Source: an uncultured Acidimicrobiales bacterium (GTDB lineage: Bacteria; Actinomycetota; Acidimicrobiia; Acidimicrobiales; SHLQ01). From it: 64,000 bases of DNA. Within the stretch, counting starts at the first letter, position 1; the number at the start of each line of letters is the position of its first letter. The stretch is taken from assembly GCA_938015295.1 (NCBI GenBank), contig CALLQB010000023.1:1-64000 (forward strand), given 5' to 3'. Positions 1 to 9,626 of the stretch are shown here, piece by piece. The notes under the pieces are model-generated. The model saw only the letters and a list, made by a program, of their open reading frames with translations, searched no databases and had not been told where the DNA came from. A program made the position numbers and the translations under genes.

Positions 1-1127
1 ACCAGCGCTCCGCCTTCGTCGCGGTTACTGGCGGCAATCGTGCCGCCGTGGGCCTCCACAACAGATTTTGCGATCGCCATACCCAACCCCGATGAGCCTT
101 TTGTATCGCCGCGTCGAAAACGGTCGAACACATGCGGCAAAAGCTCGTCATCAAACCCGGGTCCGTCGTCGACCACGTCGATGATTGCCGTACCCGCGTG
201 GATCGTTGCGGTGAGCACCACCGAGTCAGCTCGGGCAGCCGCGTTGCGCACCAGACTTTCGACGATCTGTCGGAGGAGTCCGTAGTCAGCGTCGGCAACC
301 ACCGACAGCGTCGGCCGCGCCTCGACCTTGGTGTCATCGACGCGGACCGCAGACGCAACTTCCTCGATCAACAAATCGAGGCGCAACGGAGCGGTTCGCG
401 GCTTGGCCTGTCCCGATTCGAGGCGAGCGAGTTCCAGCAATTCACCAACACCGGCCGATGCCCGTTCGGTGGCTTGCCGGATTTCGACGAGCGACTCGCG
501 GTACGCCTCGGCGCCTCTTTCTTTCGACAGGCTGTGGCTCGCCGATGCCTGAATCACCGCGAGTGGCGTGCGTAGTTCGTGGGCCGCATCAGCAATAAAG
601 TCGCGTTGCTGTTGGGCGGCACGGCGAGCGGGTACCAACGACCGGCCCGCCACGTACCAGCCAGCGACGGCGGCGGCGATCATCGATCCGAGCGCGGCGA
701 GACCGATTCGCCACCGGATACCTGCAACGTCGTTCTCATAGTCTTCGAGATACACCGCCGAGACAACGAAAACCGTGTCGCCTGAAGAGGGGCGGGTGAA
801 CGCCAACCAGGTGCCGTCCTGCTCGAATCGTTGAAAGTTCTCGAACCCGCCCGCATTGGCGACGATCGTGAAGAGCGGCGGCTCGACCCACTCCTCGCCA
901 ATTGGAGAGGCCCACTCGTTTTCGATGTCGACCTGCCAAATGTTGTCCGGCGCGCTGTCAGGATCGATGGCAGCATCGACCACCTTCTGCACGGCGTCGC
1001 GCTCGGCAGACTGATACACCCGGTCAGCTGCAACCGAGGCCGCGTACCAAGCAAGGGCACCAACGGTAAGGGCGGTGATCACGCCGTAAACAATGGCAAG
1101 TCTGAGCCGGACGCCTCGAAGGTTCAT
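1..1127 (-). CDS. Sensor histidine kinase (C-terminus cut by window edge)
   Basis: Membrane sensor kinase that would phosphorylate the response regulator encoded just upstream. Reading down from ATG 1127, a first membrane helix (residues about 9-31) is followed by an extracytoplasmic segment of roughly 95 residues and a second helix ending in WYVAGRSL. Then come the H-box DAAHELRTPLAV, the N-box LVRNAA, the G1 box DDGPGF, the F-box FDRFRRGD and the G2 box GSSGLGMAIAKS. The start overlaps the regulator stop (ATGA), so the two are translationally coupled. The reading frame is still open at base 1, so only the last residues of the ATPase domain are missing. The signal sensed cannot be read from the sequence. 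Confidence 0.93.
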   Translation of the reverse strand, partial: MNLRGVRLRLAIVYGVITALTVGALAWYAASVAADRVYQSAERDAVQKVVDAAIDPDSAPDNIWQVDIENEWASPIGEEWVEPPLFTIVANAGGFENFQRFEQDGTWLAFTRPSSGDTVFVVSAVYLEDYENDVAGIRWRIGLAALGSMIAAAVAGWYVAGRSLVPARRAAQQQRDFIADAAHELRTPLAVIQASASHSLSKERGAEAYRESLVEIRQATERASAGVGELLELARLESGQAKPRTAPLRLDLLIEEVASAVRVDDTKVEARPTLSVVADADYGLLRQIVESLVRNAAARADSVVLTATIHAGTAIIDVVDDGPGFDDELLPHVFDRFRRGDTKGSSGLGMAIAKSVVEAHGGTIAASNRDEGGAL

Positions 1128-1831
1128 TCGACACCCTCATTTTGTTCATCACGAGATGTGTCGTCGGCACACAACCGGTAGCCAGCACCCCGTACGGTCT
1201 CGATCGTCGCGGTGCCCCCCGGCCCGGCCAGCTTTCGTCGAAGATTCGCAATATGTACATCGACGACGTTCGACATCCCGTCGTAGTTCGCATCCCACAC
1301 GTGCTCAAGGAGGTCGGTGCGACTCACAACATCGGTGGGTCGGCTCATCAGATATTCAAGGAGAGAAAACTCGCGGCTGGTCAGCGGCACCACAATCGCA
1401 CCGAGCCACACGCGACGCGACGCCGGATCGAGACGAAGCTCGCCGACCTCAAACACCGGCGAGCGAGAATCTGCAGGGCGACGAATTAGCGCCCTCAGTC
1501 GAGCAGCCAGCTCGGGGTAATCGAACGGTTTCGTCAAGTAGTCGTCGGCTCCAGAATCGAGCCCCGACACTTTGTCCGACAGTGAATCCCGGGCGGTCAA
1601 CATCAAGATGGGGACCACATAACCCTCGGCACGGAGCTCGGCACACAGATCTAGACCATTGCCATCGGGCAGGCCGAGGTCGAGCACAACAACGTCGTAC
1701 TCGTTGCTCAGCGCCGCATGATGGGCGTCAACAACCCGGTGAGCGAGGTCAACAGCGTAGCCATCCTCGACCAAACCCCGTTCGAGAATGGTCGCCAGGG
1801 GAATGTCGTCTTCAACTACCAGAACTCGCAC
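1124..1831 (-). CDS. OmpR/PhoB-family response regulator
   Basis: DNA-binding response regulator of 235 residues, the usual length. The receiver domain has the acidic pair EDD near the N-terminus, the phospho-acceptor Asp51 in VVVLDLGLPDGNG, the conserved Thr in LMLTARD and the Lys in TKPFDYPEL. The C-terminal winged helix (about residues 130-222) contains LTSREFSLLEYLM and ends with TVRGAGYRL. It is the first gene of a two-gene unit with the histidine kinase and overlaps it by four bases. It is transcribed divergently from the DUF1800 gene across a gap of only about 34-85 bases, so that promoter region is a likely target (inference). Confidence 0.95.
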   Translation of the reverse strand: MRVLVVEDDIPLATILERGLVEDGYAVDLAHRVVDAHHAALSNEYDVVVLDLGLPDGNGLDLCAELRAEGYVVPILMLTARDSLSDKVSGLDSGADDYLTKPFDYPELAARLRALIRRPADSRSPVFEVGELRLDPASRRVWLGAIVVPLTSREFSLLEYLMSRPTDVVSRTDLLEHVWDANYDGMSNVVDVHIANLRRKLAGPGGTATIETVRGAGYRLCADDTSRDEQNEGVE

Positions 1832-1865
1832 TGCTCCAGTGAACCACGTTCTTCATGAAGGAGAC

Positions 1866-3176
1866 ATGAAGAACCGGTTCATCTTCGATTCATCTCCATC
1901 GGCATACAACGGATCGATGGAAACCCTTACGCAACCGAACTCGCGACTTGCGTCCACCGACGCGCAACTCGCCCATGTCTTTCGGCGACTAACCATGACG
2001 TCGCATCCCGGTGCGGTGGAGCGCTCGCGTGGGTCTTCGCCCGAAGAACTTGCGTTGACGCTCATCGACCAGGCCTACGCTTCGGGCCTCAACGACGGTG
2101 ATTCGTTGATCAAACCCGACGATGGCGACAACGATGCTTTCGTCCGCTGGTGGCTGGACAAGATGTGGTCGCCGGCCGCGGGCGTCCGGGAACGAATGAC
2201 CTGGTTTTGGCACAACCACATGCCGTCGAGCTTCGAAAAATCCGAGCTTGTGCATGTCGTTGAACAACACCGCACTATCGAACGACTGGCGCTTGGAAAC
2301 TTCCGCGATCTGCTCCAAGCCCTAACCGTCGATGCTGCAATGCTCCACTATCTCGATGGCGCCGGCTCGCGAGGTGACGAACCCAACGAGAACTATGCCC
2401 GCGAGGTTATGGAACTGTTCGCCTTGGGCGTCGGCAACTACACCGAAGACGACATTCGAGTGGCGGCTCGGGGACTGTCGGGGTGGTTCGTCAACTACGA
2501 AACAAAAGAAGTGGAGTTCGCGTCGGATCAGCATTACGACCGGCCACTACGTTTCTTCGGCACACGCAAACGCTGGACGAACGCCTCGATCATCGACGCG
2601 ATTTGTGACCAGCCAGCCTGCGCTGTTCACGTCGCTCGGTCGTTGTATCAGCATGTGGTGGGAGGACAACCAAGCGACGCACGCCTCACCTCTCTAGCCG
2701 CAACGTTCCGAGACAACGATCTTGAGATTCGGCCGCTGCTTGAGGCCCTCGTCACTACCCCAGAATTTCTTGGACAGGCTCGAAACCGGGCACGGTCGGG
2801 GGTCGAGTACCTCGTGGCCACCGTTGCTATTTTCGGCACCGACAGTATTGACCCCGACCCCTGGTGGCTCTGGCAGCTCGGCCAGGTTCCCTACTACCCC
2901 CCGAACGTCGCCGGTTGGCCGGGCGACGAACGATGGCTCAACGCGTCGCAAGTGCTCGGGCGAACGAACATCCTCTTCAACACCGAACTGAGCGACCGTC
3001 TGATTTCGTCCCTCGAACCAGAGGTAGACGACGTGTTACACCACTGCGGTATCTTCGACGCCAGCGACGCAACGAGAGCAGCGATGGCGGCGGCGCGCGA
3101 CGAGTTTCCTTTCGATCGTACGCACGAGCTGCTACTTGGTATCGCCCTCAGTTCACCGGAGTTTGCCCTCGCATGA
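1866..3176 (+). CDS. DUF1800 family protein
   Basis: A 436-residue protein of the DUF1800 family, whose molecular function is not established. Family hallmarks are the central block PNENYAREVMELFALGVGNY followed by TEDDIRVAARGLSGW, plus aromatic WFWHNHM earlier. No clear signal peptide is seen. The start is uncertain: ATG 1866 follows AAGGAG with only a two-base spacer, while ATG 1917 lacks a ribosome site but also fits family N-termini. The stop overlaps the start of the DUF1501 gene (ATGA), a pairing common across bacteria that suggests the two products work together at or beyond the cell surface. Confidence 0.88.
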   Translation: MKNRFIFDSSPSAYNGSMETLTQPNSRLASTDAQLAHVFRRLTMTSHPGAVERSRGSSPEELALTLIDQAYASGLNDGDSLIKPDDGDNDAFVRWWLDKMWSPAAGVRERMTWFWHNHMPSSFEKSELVHVVEQHRTIERLALGNFRDLLQALTVDAAMLHYLDGAGSRGDEPNENYAREVMELFALGVGNYTEDDIRVAARGLSGWFVNYETKEVEFASDQHYDRPLRFFGTRKRWTNASIIDAICDQPACAVHVARSLYQHVVGGQPSDARLTSLAATFRDNDLEIRPLLEALVTTPEFLGQARNRARSGVEYLVATVAIFGTDSIDPDPWWLWQLGQVPYYPPNVAGWPGDERWLNASQVLGRTNILFNTELSDRLISSLEPEVDDVLHHCGIFDASDATRAAMAAARDEFPFDRTHELLLGIALSSPEFALA

Positions 3177-4501
3177 ACGATCCACTTCGCCCCACACATG
3201 CCGACGTCTCCGCGGCCAGCCCCTCAAGGCGGAAGTTCCTCTTCGGAGCCGGCGCGGCCGCAACCGCCATCGGCGCCGGCGGGGTTCTTCTACGCAGCCA
3301 AGACGAACGGTGGCCGTCGGCCGATGCCGGCAGTACCACACCCGACGCGCCGACCACCGCAGCCAAGCCGTTGCCAGCACTCGCATCGGTGCCCGAGGGC
3401 AGAACTCTGGTCGTCATCAACTTGGAGGGCGGAAACGACGGATTGGCCACCCTCGAACCACTCGACTCGGCTCGCCTCCGCGGGTTGCGCGACAACCTTC
3501 TCCACGAACCGGCCGACCTTGTACCCATCGACGAGGAGATGGGGCTCAACCCGTCGCTGGCTGGCCTCCACCAGCAAGGGCTCGCCATCGTCGAAGGTGT
3601 CGGTATACCCGGCGGCGATCTTTCGCATTTCGAGATGACAAAACGCTGGGCGACGGGTGCCAGAGCGCAAGACGACCGCTACTACACCGGGTTTCTCGGC
3701 CGACTTTGCGATCAACTCGACGAAGGCGCCCCGCTCACCGGCTTGGCGATCGGCGGGCACGGCCACTCCCCTGCCCTGCTGTCACAAAAGGCCGCCACTG
3801 CCACCCTCGGCGACCCCGACGCTGGCTGGTACTTTCGCGACGAGGACCCCTGGCTGCGACAGTTCCGCAGCTCAATCTCGACCATGTCGCCACTCACGTC
3901 AGGGTCGGTGTCTACCGCCAGCGGGTCGCTCCTAGCTACCGCCCATCAGGGAATACTTCGGGCGCTCGACCTGGCAGACATGCTCGACGACTTCGACATC
4001 GAGACGCCAGGAGTCGAGTACCCCGGCGGCGAGCTCTCGGACAGTCTTGCGGCAGCAGCCAAACTCGTTCGATCAAACACTGGTGTCCGCATACTCCAAT
4101 TGACCCTTAGCGGGTTCGACACCCACGACGATCAACCCGGAACGCACGACTATCTGATGATGCAGCTCAACGACGCCCTGACGGCGTTCCGCAACGACCT
4201 CGCAACTGACGGACTCGATCGCTCAACCCTCATCGCCACGACCTCAGAATTTGGCCGACGCCCGCGCTCAAGTGGATCGGGAACCGACCACGGCAACGCC
4301 TCCGTCGCTCTCCTCGCTGGTCCTGTCGCCCCCGGACGACACGGGGAGGCCGCGTCGCTCACGGCCCTTGATACCGACGACAACCTCGCCCCTACCGTGA
4401 CGTTGTCGGAGTACTACGCAACGCTTGCCGGCTGGTTCGGTATCGACCCGGGATTGGTGCTGCCCGACGCACCCACACCGCTGAGCGGACTACTCACCTA
4501 G
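3173..4501 (+). CDS. DUF1501 family protein, Tat-exported
   Basis: A 442-residue DUF1501 (sulfatase-like fold) protein. Residues 18-42 form a twin-arginine signal, SRRKFLFGAGAAATAIGAGG, so export in folded form is expected. Family blocks include VVINLEGGNDGLATL, GGDLSHFEMTKRWATG, LSGFDTHDDQPGTHD and IATTSEFGRRPRSSGSGTDHG, which carry conserved Asp/His residues that could bind metal. It is coupled by a four-base overlap to the DUF1800 gene. The biochemical activity of this family is unknown, and the sequence does not narrow it down. Confidence 0.9.
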   Translation: MNDPLRPTHADVSAASPSRRKFLFGAGAAATAIGAGGVLLRSQDERWPSADAGSTTPDAPTTAAKPLPALASVPEGRTLVVINLEGGNDGLATLEPLDSARLRGLRDNLLHEPADLVPIDEEMGLNPSLAGLHQQGLAIVEGVGIPGGDLSHFEMTKRWATGARAQDDRYYTGFLGRLCDQLDEGAPLTGLAIGGHGHSPALLSQKAATATLGDPDAGWYFRDEDPWLRQFRSSISTMSPLTSGSVSTASGSLLATAHQGILRALDLADMLDDFDIETPGVEYPGGELSDSLAAAAKLVRSNTGVRILQLTLSGFDTHDDQPGTHDYLMMQLNDALTAFRNDLATDGLDRSTLIATTSEFGRRPRSSGSGTDHGNASVALLAGPVAPGRHGEAASLTALDTDDNLAPTVTLSEYYATLAGWFGIDPGLVLPDAPTPLSGLLT

Positions 4502-4620
4502 ACGTCTCCGCCGACTATCAAGATTCGATCAAGATCGGCCGTCTGGCCTTCAGAAAGTTGTGACCCCGTCCGTTGTTCGTTGTGGCAAGCAACGACACAC
4601 CAAACCAGCGGAGTAGCAAC

Positions 4621-5829
4621 ATGAAGATCATTACGACCGGTCACAACGGCACCGTCAACGAGACAATCGTCCGCGAAAAGCTTGAAGAACTCACGCGCAA
4701 GCTTGCCTCAGAACCCGATCTTGTCATCGCCCACCACACGGCGTCGATTGATCAGCATGTGCCGTCGGCACTCGCCAGCCTCTTACCAGGATCGAGCTTC
4801 ATGGGCGCATCCTCCTGCCGAGGCTCGATCACCGAGCAGGGACAGTTCGGCAACACCGACGAAGGATTCACACTCTGGGCGATCAGTGACGCTGACGGGG
4901 CCTACGGTACTGCGCTCGAGGAAATCGGCAACGATCCACACGGAGCTGCACAACGAGCGTTGCATTCTGCTGTCCGCGAAGCTGGTCGGCCCGGCGAAGC
5001 CCCCGAGCTGATCTGGATGCACGCCGCACCGGGACACGAAGAAGCGCTCATCGAGGCGATCGATGCCGTTACCGGCGGTTCAGTGCCGATCACCGGAGGC
5101 TCAAGCGCTGATGAAACAATCGGCGGCGACTGGAGTTGTTTCGGTGGAGGAAAGACCGGAACCGATGCGATATCGATCGCTGTCTTCTTTCCAAGTACGC
5201 CATTGTCGTGGTCCTTTCAGTCAGGCTATGTGCCAACCCTCCACTCGGGCATCGTGACCAAGGCCAAAGGGCGATGCATTCAAGAGATCGACAATTTCCC
5301 GGCAGCGGCGATCTACAACATCTGGACCAACGGACTGATCGACTCGGCCATCCTCGGTTTCGACAAGAGCATCTTGGCCAGCTCAACGCTCAGCCCTCTT
5401 GGTCGAGAGGTCGGCCGCATCGGCGACACAGAATTGGCAGTGCCGTATTACTCGCTACTCCACCCTGAATCAGTGGGAGAGAACCTCGAACTCAACCTGT
5501 TTGCCGCCGTCGACGAGGGCGAACGGCTGACCGTCATGACCGGGAGCACGCAGAGTCTGCTCGACCGAGGCGGGCGGGTAGTCGCCGATGCACGTCGACG
5601 TCTCGACCCCGGCACCGACGTAGCCGGGGGCCTCGTGATCTACTGTGCCGGAGCGATGCTTGCCGTCGAATCCGAGATCGAGTCAGCGCGCGAACAACTC
5701 ACCGATGCCTTCGAAGGCATGCCCTTTTCCGGTGCGTATACCTTTGGTGAGCAAGGACGCCTCCTCGGCGGCGAAAACTGCCATGGCAATCTCATGATCG
5801 CAGCCGTTGTCTTCGGTGCCTCAACATGA
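4621..5829 (+). CDS. FIST N/C domain sensory protein
   Basis: A 402-residue protein built of a FIST_N and a FIST_C domain, a module proposed to bind small ligands such as amino acids and found fused or adjacent to signalling proteins. Family features are TGGSSADETIGG in the N-terminal half and, at the C-terminus, YCAGAMLAVESEI followed by PFSGAYTFGEQGRL and NCHGNLMIAAVVFG. ATG 4621 is chosen because GGAG lies eight bases upstream; an in-frame upstream extension to 4573 lacks such support. The stop overlaps the start of the GGDEF-EAL gene (ATGA), so a ligand-sensing role feeding c-di-GMP turnover is likely (inference). The 119 bases before it contain only a weak hairpin at 4577-4595. Confidence 0.9.
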   Translation: MKIITTGHNGTVNETIVREKLEELTRKLASEPDLVIAHHTASIDQHVPSALASLLPGSSFMGASSCRGSITEQGQFGNTDEGFTLWAISDADGAYGTALEEIGNDPHGAAQRALHSAVREAGRPGEAPELIWMHAAPGHEEALIEAIDAVTGGSVPITGGSSADETIGGDWSCFGGGKTGTDAISIAVFFPSTPLSWSFQSGYVPTLHSGIVTKAKGRCIQEIDNFPAAAIYNIWTNGLIDSAILGFDKSILASSTLSPLGREVGRIGDTELAVPYYSLLHPESVGENLELNLFAAVDEGERLTVMTGSTQSLLDRGGRVVADARRRLDPGTDVAGGLVIYCAGAMLAVESEIESAREQLTDAFEGMPFSGAYTFGEQGRLLGGENCHGNLMIAAVVFGAST

Positions 5830-7778
5830 CGTCGATCGAGCCGCTACCCGACCTCGAACTCGACGAGGCAATCGCCGCCGGCACCGACCTCCTCGACGAC
5901 CACGAACGCTTGCGCGAAGTGCTGTTGACGGTGGAATGTCTACGCCAAACAGAAACGACGGCAAGAAAAGAGGCCCAAGCCCTACTCTCGGGTCTTGAGG
6001 TGCTCACCAAGGCGAACTCGATTCAATCGATGTTCAAGGGGATTCTCGAGGTCATCGGCGAAGTCATTCCGTTCAGCCAAGCTGCGGTTCTTGTCGCCGA
6101 CTCCGACGATCGCCTCACTGTTCGGGCGACGACAACCGAAAGGCTGGTGAACCTCCAGCTGCGACCCGAAAACCTGATTCGACGGGTTCTCGGCGGCAAA
6201 CCGGTGATGGTGATGGACCTGTTACAAATCCCCGAATGGGAACAGCTCCCCTCCGCAACGCGTCACAACTACCGGTCCGCTCTACTCCTCCCGCTGCAGA
6301 CACCGAGCACCAAGGCGATCTTCGTGTGCCTTCACGATGAACCGGGTTCTTACAGCAGGCGTCATCTCGACCTCCTGCAGTACTTCACACCGCTCGCTGC
6401 CCAGGCCATCGCCCGGTCAGAAGAAATGGCCGAAATCGAAGGACTCATTAGTCGGCTCGAACACATGGCCCACCATGACGCCCTCACCGACCTCGCCAAC
6501 CGGACGCTGTTTCACGAACTGCTCGGGGCCGCTATCGAGCGCGTGCGTCACAGCCGGCGCGAGGCAATCGGCATCCTCAATGTCGATCTCGACGATTTCA
6601 AGATGATCAACGACACGCTCGGTCATGATGCGGGTGACGCGCTTCTCGTCGAGGTGGCCGCTCGTATGCGTCGTTCGGTTCGGACTGGGGACACGGTCGC
6701 CCGACTCGGCGGCGACGAGTTCGCCGTCCTGCTCTCTGGGGTCCACCACCAAGGCGAGGTCGACGAGATCGCGACCAAGATTATCGACGCCATCTCGAAG
6801 CCATTCGTCTACAACGGCCACACCATTCGACCTGCTGCAAGCCTCGGTTCGACGTTCTGCGAGGACCCTGGCCGCAGCAGCGAGGTACTGCTGAAACACG
6901 CGGACGTCGCTCTCTATGACGCAAAGAGTTGCGGCGGCGGCTGTCATCGTTCGTTCACCCACGGGTTGCGCAGCGAATTCGTGCACGACGAGATCGTCGA
7001 AGCCGAGCTGTATCGCGCCATTCAGAACGATGAGCTTGTGGTGCACTATCAACCAATTTTGCGGGCCGAAGACCAAGAGGTCGTGGCTGTTGAAGCGCTC
7101 GTCCGCTGGGAACATCCGGTTCGTGGATTGATTCCGCCAAATGATTTCATTCCGATTGCCGAGCGAAGCAGCCTGATTCTCGATCTTGGACGGTGGGTGC
7201 TTCGCCGTGCGCTGACCGAGTGTGCCCCCTGGCTTCGGTCGAGCCCCGAACGAAGGGTTGCGGTAAATATCGCCAGTCGGCAGATTCTTTCGCCGAGCTT
7301 CGCGGGCGAGGTCAGAGCAGCTCTGCAAGACAATGATCTCGACGCTTCGTGCCTCGAGCTCGAACTCAGCGAAGAGATCGTCGTCAAGCGGACCGTTGAG
7401 GTCATGCTGCGCAACCTGCAGCGACTTCACCGCGATGGCGTCGATCTCAGCTTTGATGACTTCGGCACTGGCTACTCGTCGATTCAGCAGCTGCGACGGT
7501 TTCCCGGCCAACGGCTCAAGATCGACCGCTCGTTCGTGATGCGGATGGTGTCAGATCAAGCCGACGCAGCGATCGTCAAAAGCATGGTCGAACTCGCACA
7601 CGGACTTAACCTCACCGTTATCGCCGAAGGCGTCGAAACCCGAGCCCAAGAACATATGTTGAACGGCTTCGGTTGCGACGAACTTCAGGGGTTTCTCTAT
7701 AGCCGACCGCAACCTGCAGATCAGATGCTGGCTGTTCCCGACACACCATCGGTCACGCCGATCCTGCGGGCAGCCTGA
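5826..7778 (+). CDS. GAF-GGDEF-EAL cyclic di-GMP enzyme
   Basis: A 650-residue cytoplasmic protein with an N-terminal helix, a GAF-like domain (about 55-197), a GGDEF domain (about 210-375) and an EAL domain (about 390-640). The cyclase signature GGDEF is intact at 295-299, and the RxxD inhibitory site (R286, D289) sits exactly five residues before it. The EAL domain keeps E423-A-L, the Asn of VAVNIASRQ, the Glu of LELSEE, DDFGTGYSS, LKIDRSFV and AEGVET, so both activities could be functional. No membrane segment is present. Coupling to the FIST gene suggests that FIST ligand binding sets the balance of synthesis and breakdown. Confidence 0.95.
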   Translation: MTSIEPLPDLELDEAIAAGTDLLDDHERLREVLLTVECLRQTETTARKEAQALLSGLEVLTKANSIQSMFKGILEVIGEVIPFSQAAVLVADSDDRLTVRATTTERLVNLQLRPENLIRRVLGGKPVMVMDLLQIPEWEQLPSATRHNYRSALLLPLQTPSTKAIFVCLHDEPGSYSRRHLDLLQYFTPLAAQAIARSEEMAEIEGLISRLEHMAHHDALTDLANRTLFHELLGAAIERVRHSRREAIGILNVDLDDFKMINDTLGHDAGDALLVEVAARMRRSVRTGDTVARLGGDEFAVLLSGVHHQGEVDEIATKIIDAISKPFVYNGHTIRPAASLGSTFCEDPGRSSEVLLKHADVALYDAKSCGGGCHRSFTHGLRSEFVHDEIVEAELYRAIQNDELVVHYQPILRAEDQEVVAVEALVRWEHPVRGLIPPNDFIPIAERSSLILDLGRWVLRRALTECAPWLRSSPERRVAVNIASRQILSPSFAGEVRAALQDNDLDASCLELELSEEIVVKRTVEVMLRNLQRLHRDGVDLSFDDFGTGYSSIQQLRRFPGQRLKIDRSFVMRMVSDQADAAIVKSMVELAHGLNLTVIAEGVETRAQEHMLNGFGCDELQGFLYSRPQPADQMLAVPDTPSVTPILRAA

Positions 7779-7784
7779 CCGTCA

Positions 7785-8408
7785 CTACCCAAGTGGGGCA
7801 GCGCCGAAAGCGACGCCAAACCTCACACACCAGATGACAACCGTTTGGTAGCGGTCCAGATCGACTCCGTCTGGCAATTCGTAGTTCTGATCGCCGACAT
7901 TACCCTTCAAATCACCTAGGTCGATGAAGTCGTCGTCGTACTCGCCCGAGTCAGCACCAAGCGGTGCCGCCGAAAGGTACACGTTCAGATCTGGCCCGTT
8001 GTCGGTCTCGAAGTTTTCGAACCGGAGAAACGACTGGCTGCCATCAGAGATGACCTTTGCCGTGCCGACCGCTGGATGCGAACGCCCTTCGAAGAGTCCT
8101 TCGCCCAACGTGACAATCTCATCGGTAGTCATCTCGGGCATCTCGTCATTCGCCTCGGAAGCCTCAACCCCTTCCATGGCATCGTTCATGTCGGCGGCCA
8201 GTTCGGCCGACGTTGCATCCTCGGGACGCCCTGAAGCTCCCTCACTTGCCGCAAACGGGTTGCTCTCGCTGACTTCATCATCGATGAACGCTGTGTGAAT
8301 GCCAAACACACCAAAGGCCAAGAACGCAAGAATCGCGAGTCCAACCAGGCCGCCGAACAAAACCTTTGGGTTTTTCAAATACTCCACCGTTGTGCTCCCT
8401 GTTTGCAT
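7785..8408 (-). CDS. DM13 domain membrane-anchored protein
   Basis: A 207-residue protein with an N-terminal transmembrane helix (about residues 17-38) and a C-terminal DM13 domain, a fold proposed to act in extracytoplasmic redox reactions. DM13 features are LRFENFETDNGPDLNVYLS, the aspartate-rich DDDFIDLGDLKGNVGDQNYEL and VIWCVRFGVAFGAAPL with the single conserved Cys. ATG 8408 is preferred because longer forms would overlap the upstream aminotransferase gene, which ends at 8419. It probably forms one unit with that gene. It converges on the GGDEF-EAL gene, with only six bases between the stops. Confidence 0.88.
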   Translation of the reverse strand: MQTGSTTVEYLKNPKVLFGGLVGLAILAFLAFGVFGIHTAFIDDEVSESNPFAASEGASGRPEDATSAELAADMNDAMEGVEASEANDEMPEMTTDEIVTLGEGLFEGRSHPAVGTAKVISDGSQSFLRFENFETDNGPDLNVYLSAAPLGADSGEYDDDFIDLGDLKGNVGDQNYELPDGVDLDRYQTVVIWCVRFGVAFGAAPLG

Positions 8409-8418
8409 AGATACGTAC

Positions 8419-9621
8419 TCAACTCTGCTGGTCGCAAAAACGTTCCCGCTCAGAAACGAGGACTGCTGTCGCGGCGGCGAGTCCCGAGGTGAACCCAACC
8501 TCTAGGTCGCGAAATGTGCACTCCAAACCGCCTAGCGCACCGATAAGCATCGGCTCGTTCAGGTCGCCGAGGTGGCCGATGCGAAAGGCCCGGTCGGCCA
8601 TGTCGAGCATCGCTGGAGCGATAGACACGTTGTAGCGGTCGCGTGCGAGAGCGATGAGGTCAGAGATTTCTACGCCCTGGTCGACGATGCCGTCGGCCAG
8701 GACACACGTGACAGCCGACGCCTGTTCGTCGCGATGTGTAGCGTTCACCGCGAACCCCTCTCCCCAGGTTTCGACGCAAACCCGCACAGCATCGGCAAAG
8801 CGTCGATGACGGGCACAGACCGCATCGAGCCCGCCTTCGTCGAGTAACAGGTCGACAGCTGCTCGCAGCGCGAAGAGGTGCTGGATAGGCGGCGTACCGC
8901 AGAACCGCTGGTAGACCCACTGCGGGTCAATCCGCTCGTCCCACGACCAGAAGTAGCGGGGAGTACCAACCGTCTTGTTGTGCTGCACGGCCTTCTCGCT
9001 AAGCGCAGAAAACGACATGCCCGGCGGCATCATGAGGCCCTTCTGCGAGCTGGCCAACACCACGTCAATACCGAGCTCGTTGAGTGGTACTGGATCGGTA
9101 GCGAATCCGGCGATCGCGTCGACGACCAAAAGACCAGGGTGGCCAGCGCTATCTAGTGCCTCGCGTATAGCGGCGATATCAGCCAGCGTTCCTGTCGATG
9201 TCTCGGTTTGGGCAACGAACACACCGACAAGCTCATGATCGGTGTCGGCGACAAGCGCCGCGTGAATCAGGGCGGGGTCGGGTGCCCGCCGGTAGTCGAC
9301 GGCGATCGGCTGAGGGTCGAACCCGAGCTTTCGTGCCATGTCGGCCCAGCGAATAGAGAACAGGCCGGTCTCGGGCAGAAGCAACTTCTGCCCTGGCTCG
9401 ACAAGATTGACAAGCGTTGCTTCCCAGGCGCCGTGCCCTACAGCGGGGTACGCCATCACCCGATGCGCATCAAACAGTTGCTCGAGATCGATCCACAGTT
9501 CGTTGACGAAATTCGCGAAGTCGGCAGACCCAAAATCGACCGATGGGCGCCGAAACGCCTCGAGAACCGAATCCGGAATATTCGTCGGCCCAGGGTTGTG
9601 GATGAATGTGCGGCCCGGCAT
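8419..9621 (-). CDS. Class V aminotransferase (alanine/serine-glyoxylate type)
   Basis: A 400-residue PLP-dependent enzyme of fold type I, class V. The N-terminal FIHNPGPTNIP is typical of the alanine-glyoxylate / serine-glyoxylate aminotransferase group. The cofactor Asp is in LLVVDAIAGFATDP and the Schiff-base Lys is in LASSQKGLMMPPG. The substrate cannot be fixed from sequence; glyoxylate, serine or phosphoserine-type chemistry are the family options. ATG 9621 is chosen because the long upstream extension in this frame runs through the neighbouring membrane-protein gene in another frame. That gene ends at 9627, giving a likely operon with the DM13 gene downstream. Confidence 0.9.
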   Translation of the reverse strand: MPGRTFIHNPGPTNIPDSVLEAFRRPSVDFGSADFANFVNELWIDLEQLFDAHRVMAYPAVGHGAWEATLVNLVEPGQKLLLPETGLFSIRWADMARKLGFDPQPIAVDYRRAPDPALIHAALVADTDHELVGVFVAQTETSTGTLADIAAIREALDSAGHPGLLVVDAIAGFATDPVPLNELGIDVVLASSQKGLMMPPGMSFSALSEKAVQHNKTVGTPRYFWSWDERIDPQWVYQRFCGTPPIQHLFALRAAVDLLLDEGGLDAVCARHRRFADAVRVCVETWGEGFAVNATHRDEQASAVTCVLADGIVDQGVEISDLIALARDRYNVSIAPAMLDMADRAFRIGHLGDLNEPMLIGALGGLECTFRDLEVGFTSGLAAATAVLVSERERFCDQQS

Positions 9622-9626
9622 AGCTC

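Noticed and set aside
1093-1842. A + strand frame of 249 codons, Arg/Ser/Pro-rich
   Set aside because: It is antisense to a well-supported response regulator, and its composition is typical of a shadow frame.
4577-4595. Hairpin TCGTTG / CAACGA before the FIST gene
   Set aside because: Only six pairs with a seven-base loop and no T-run; too weak to call a terminator or riboswitch.
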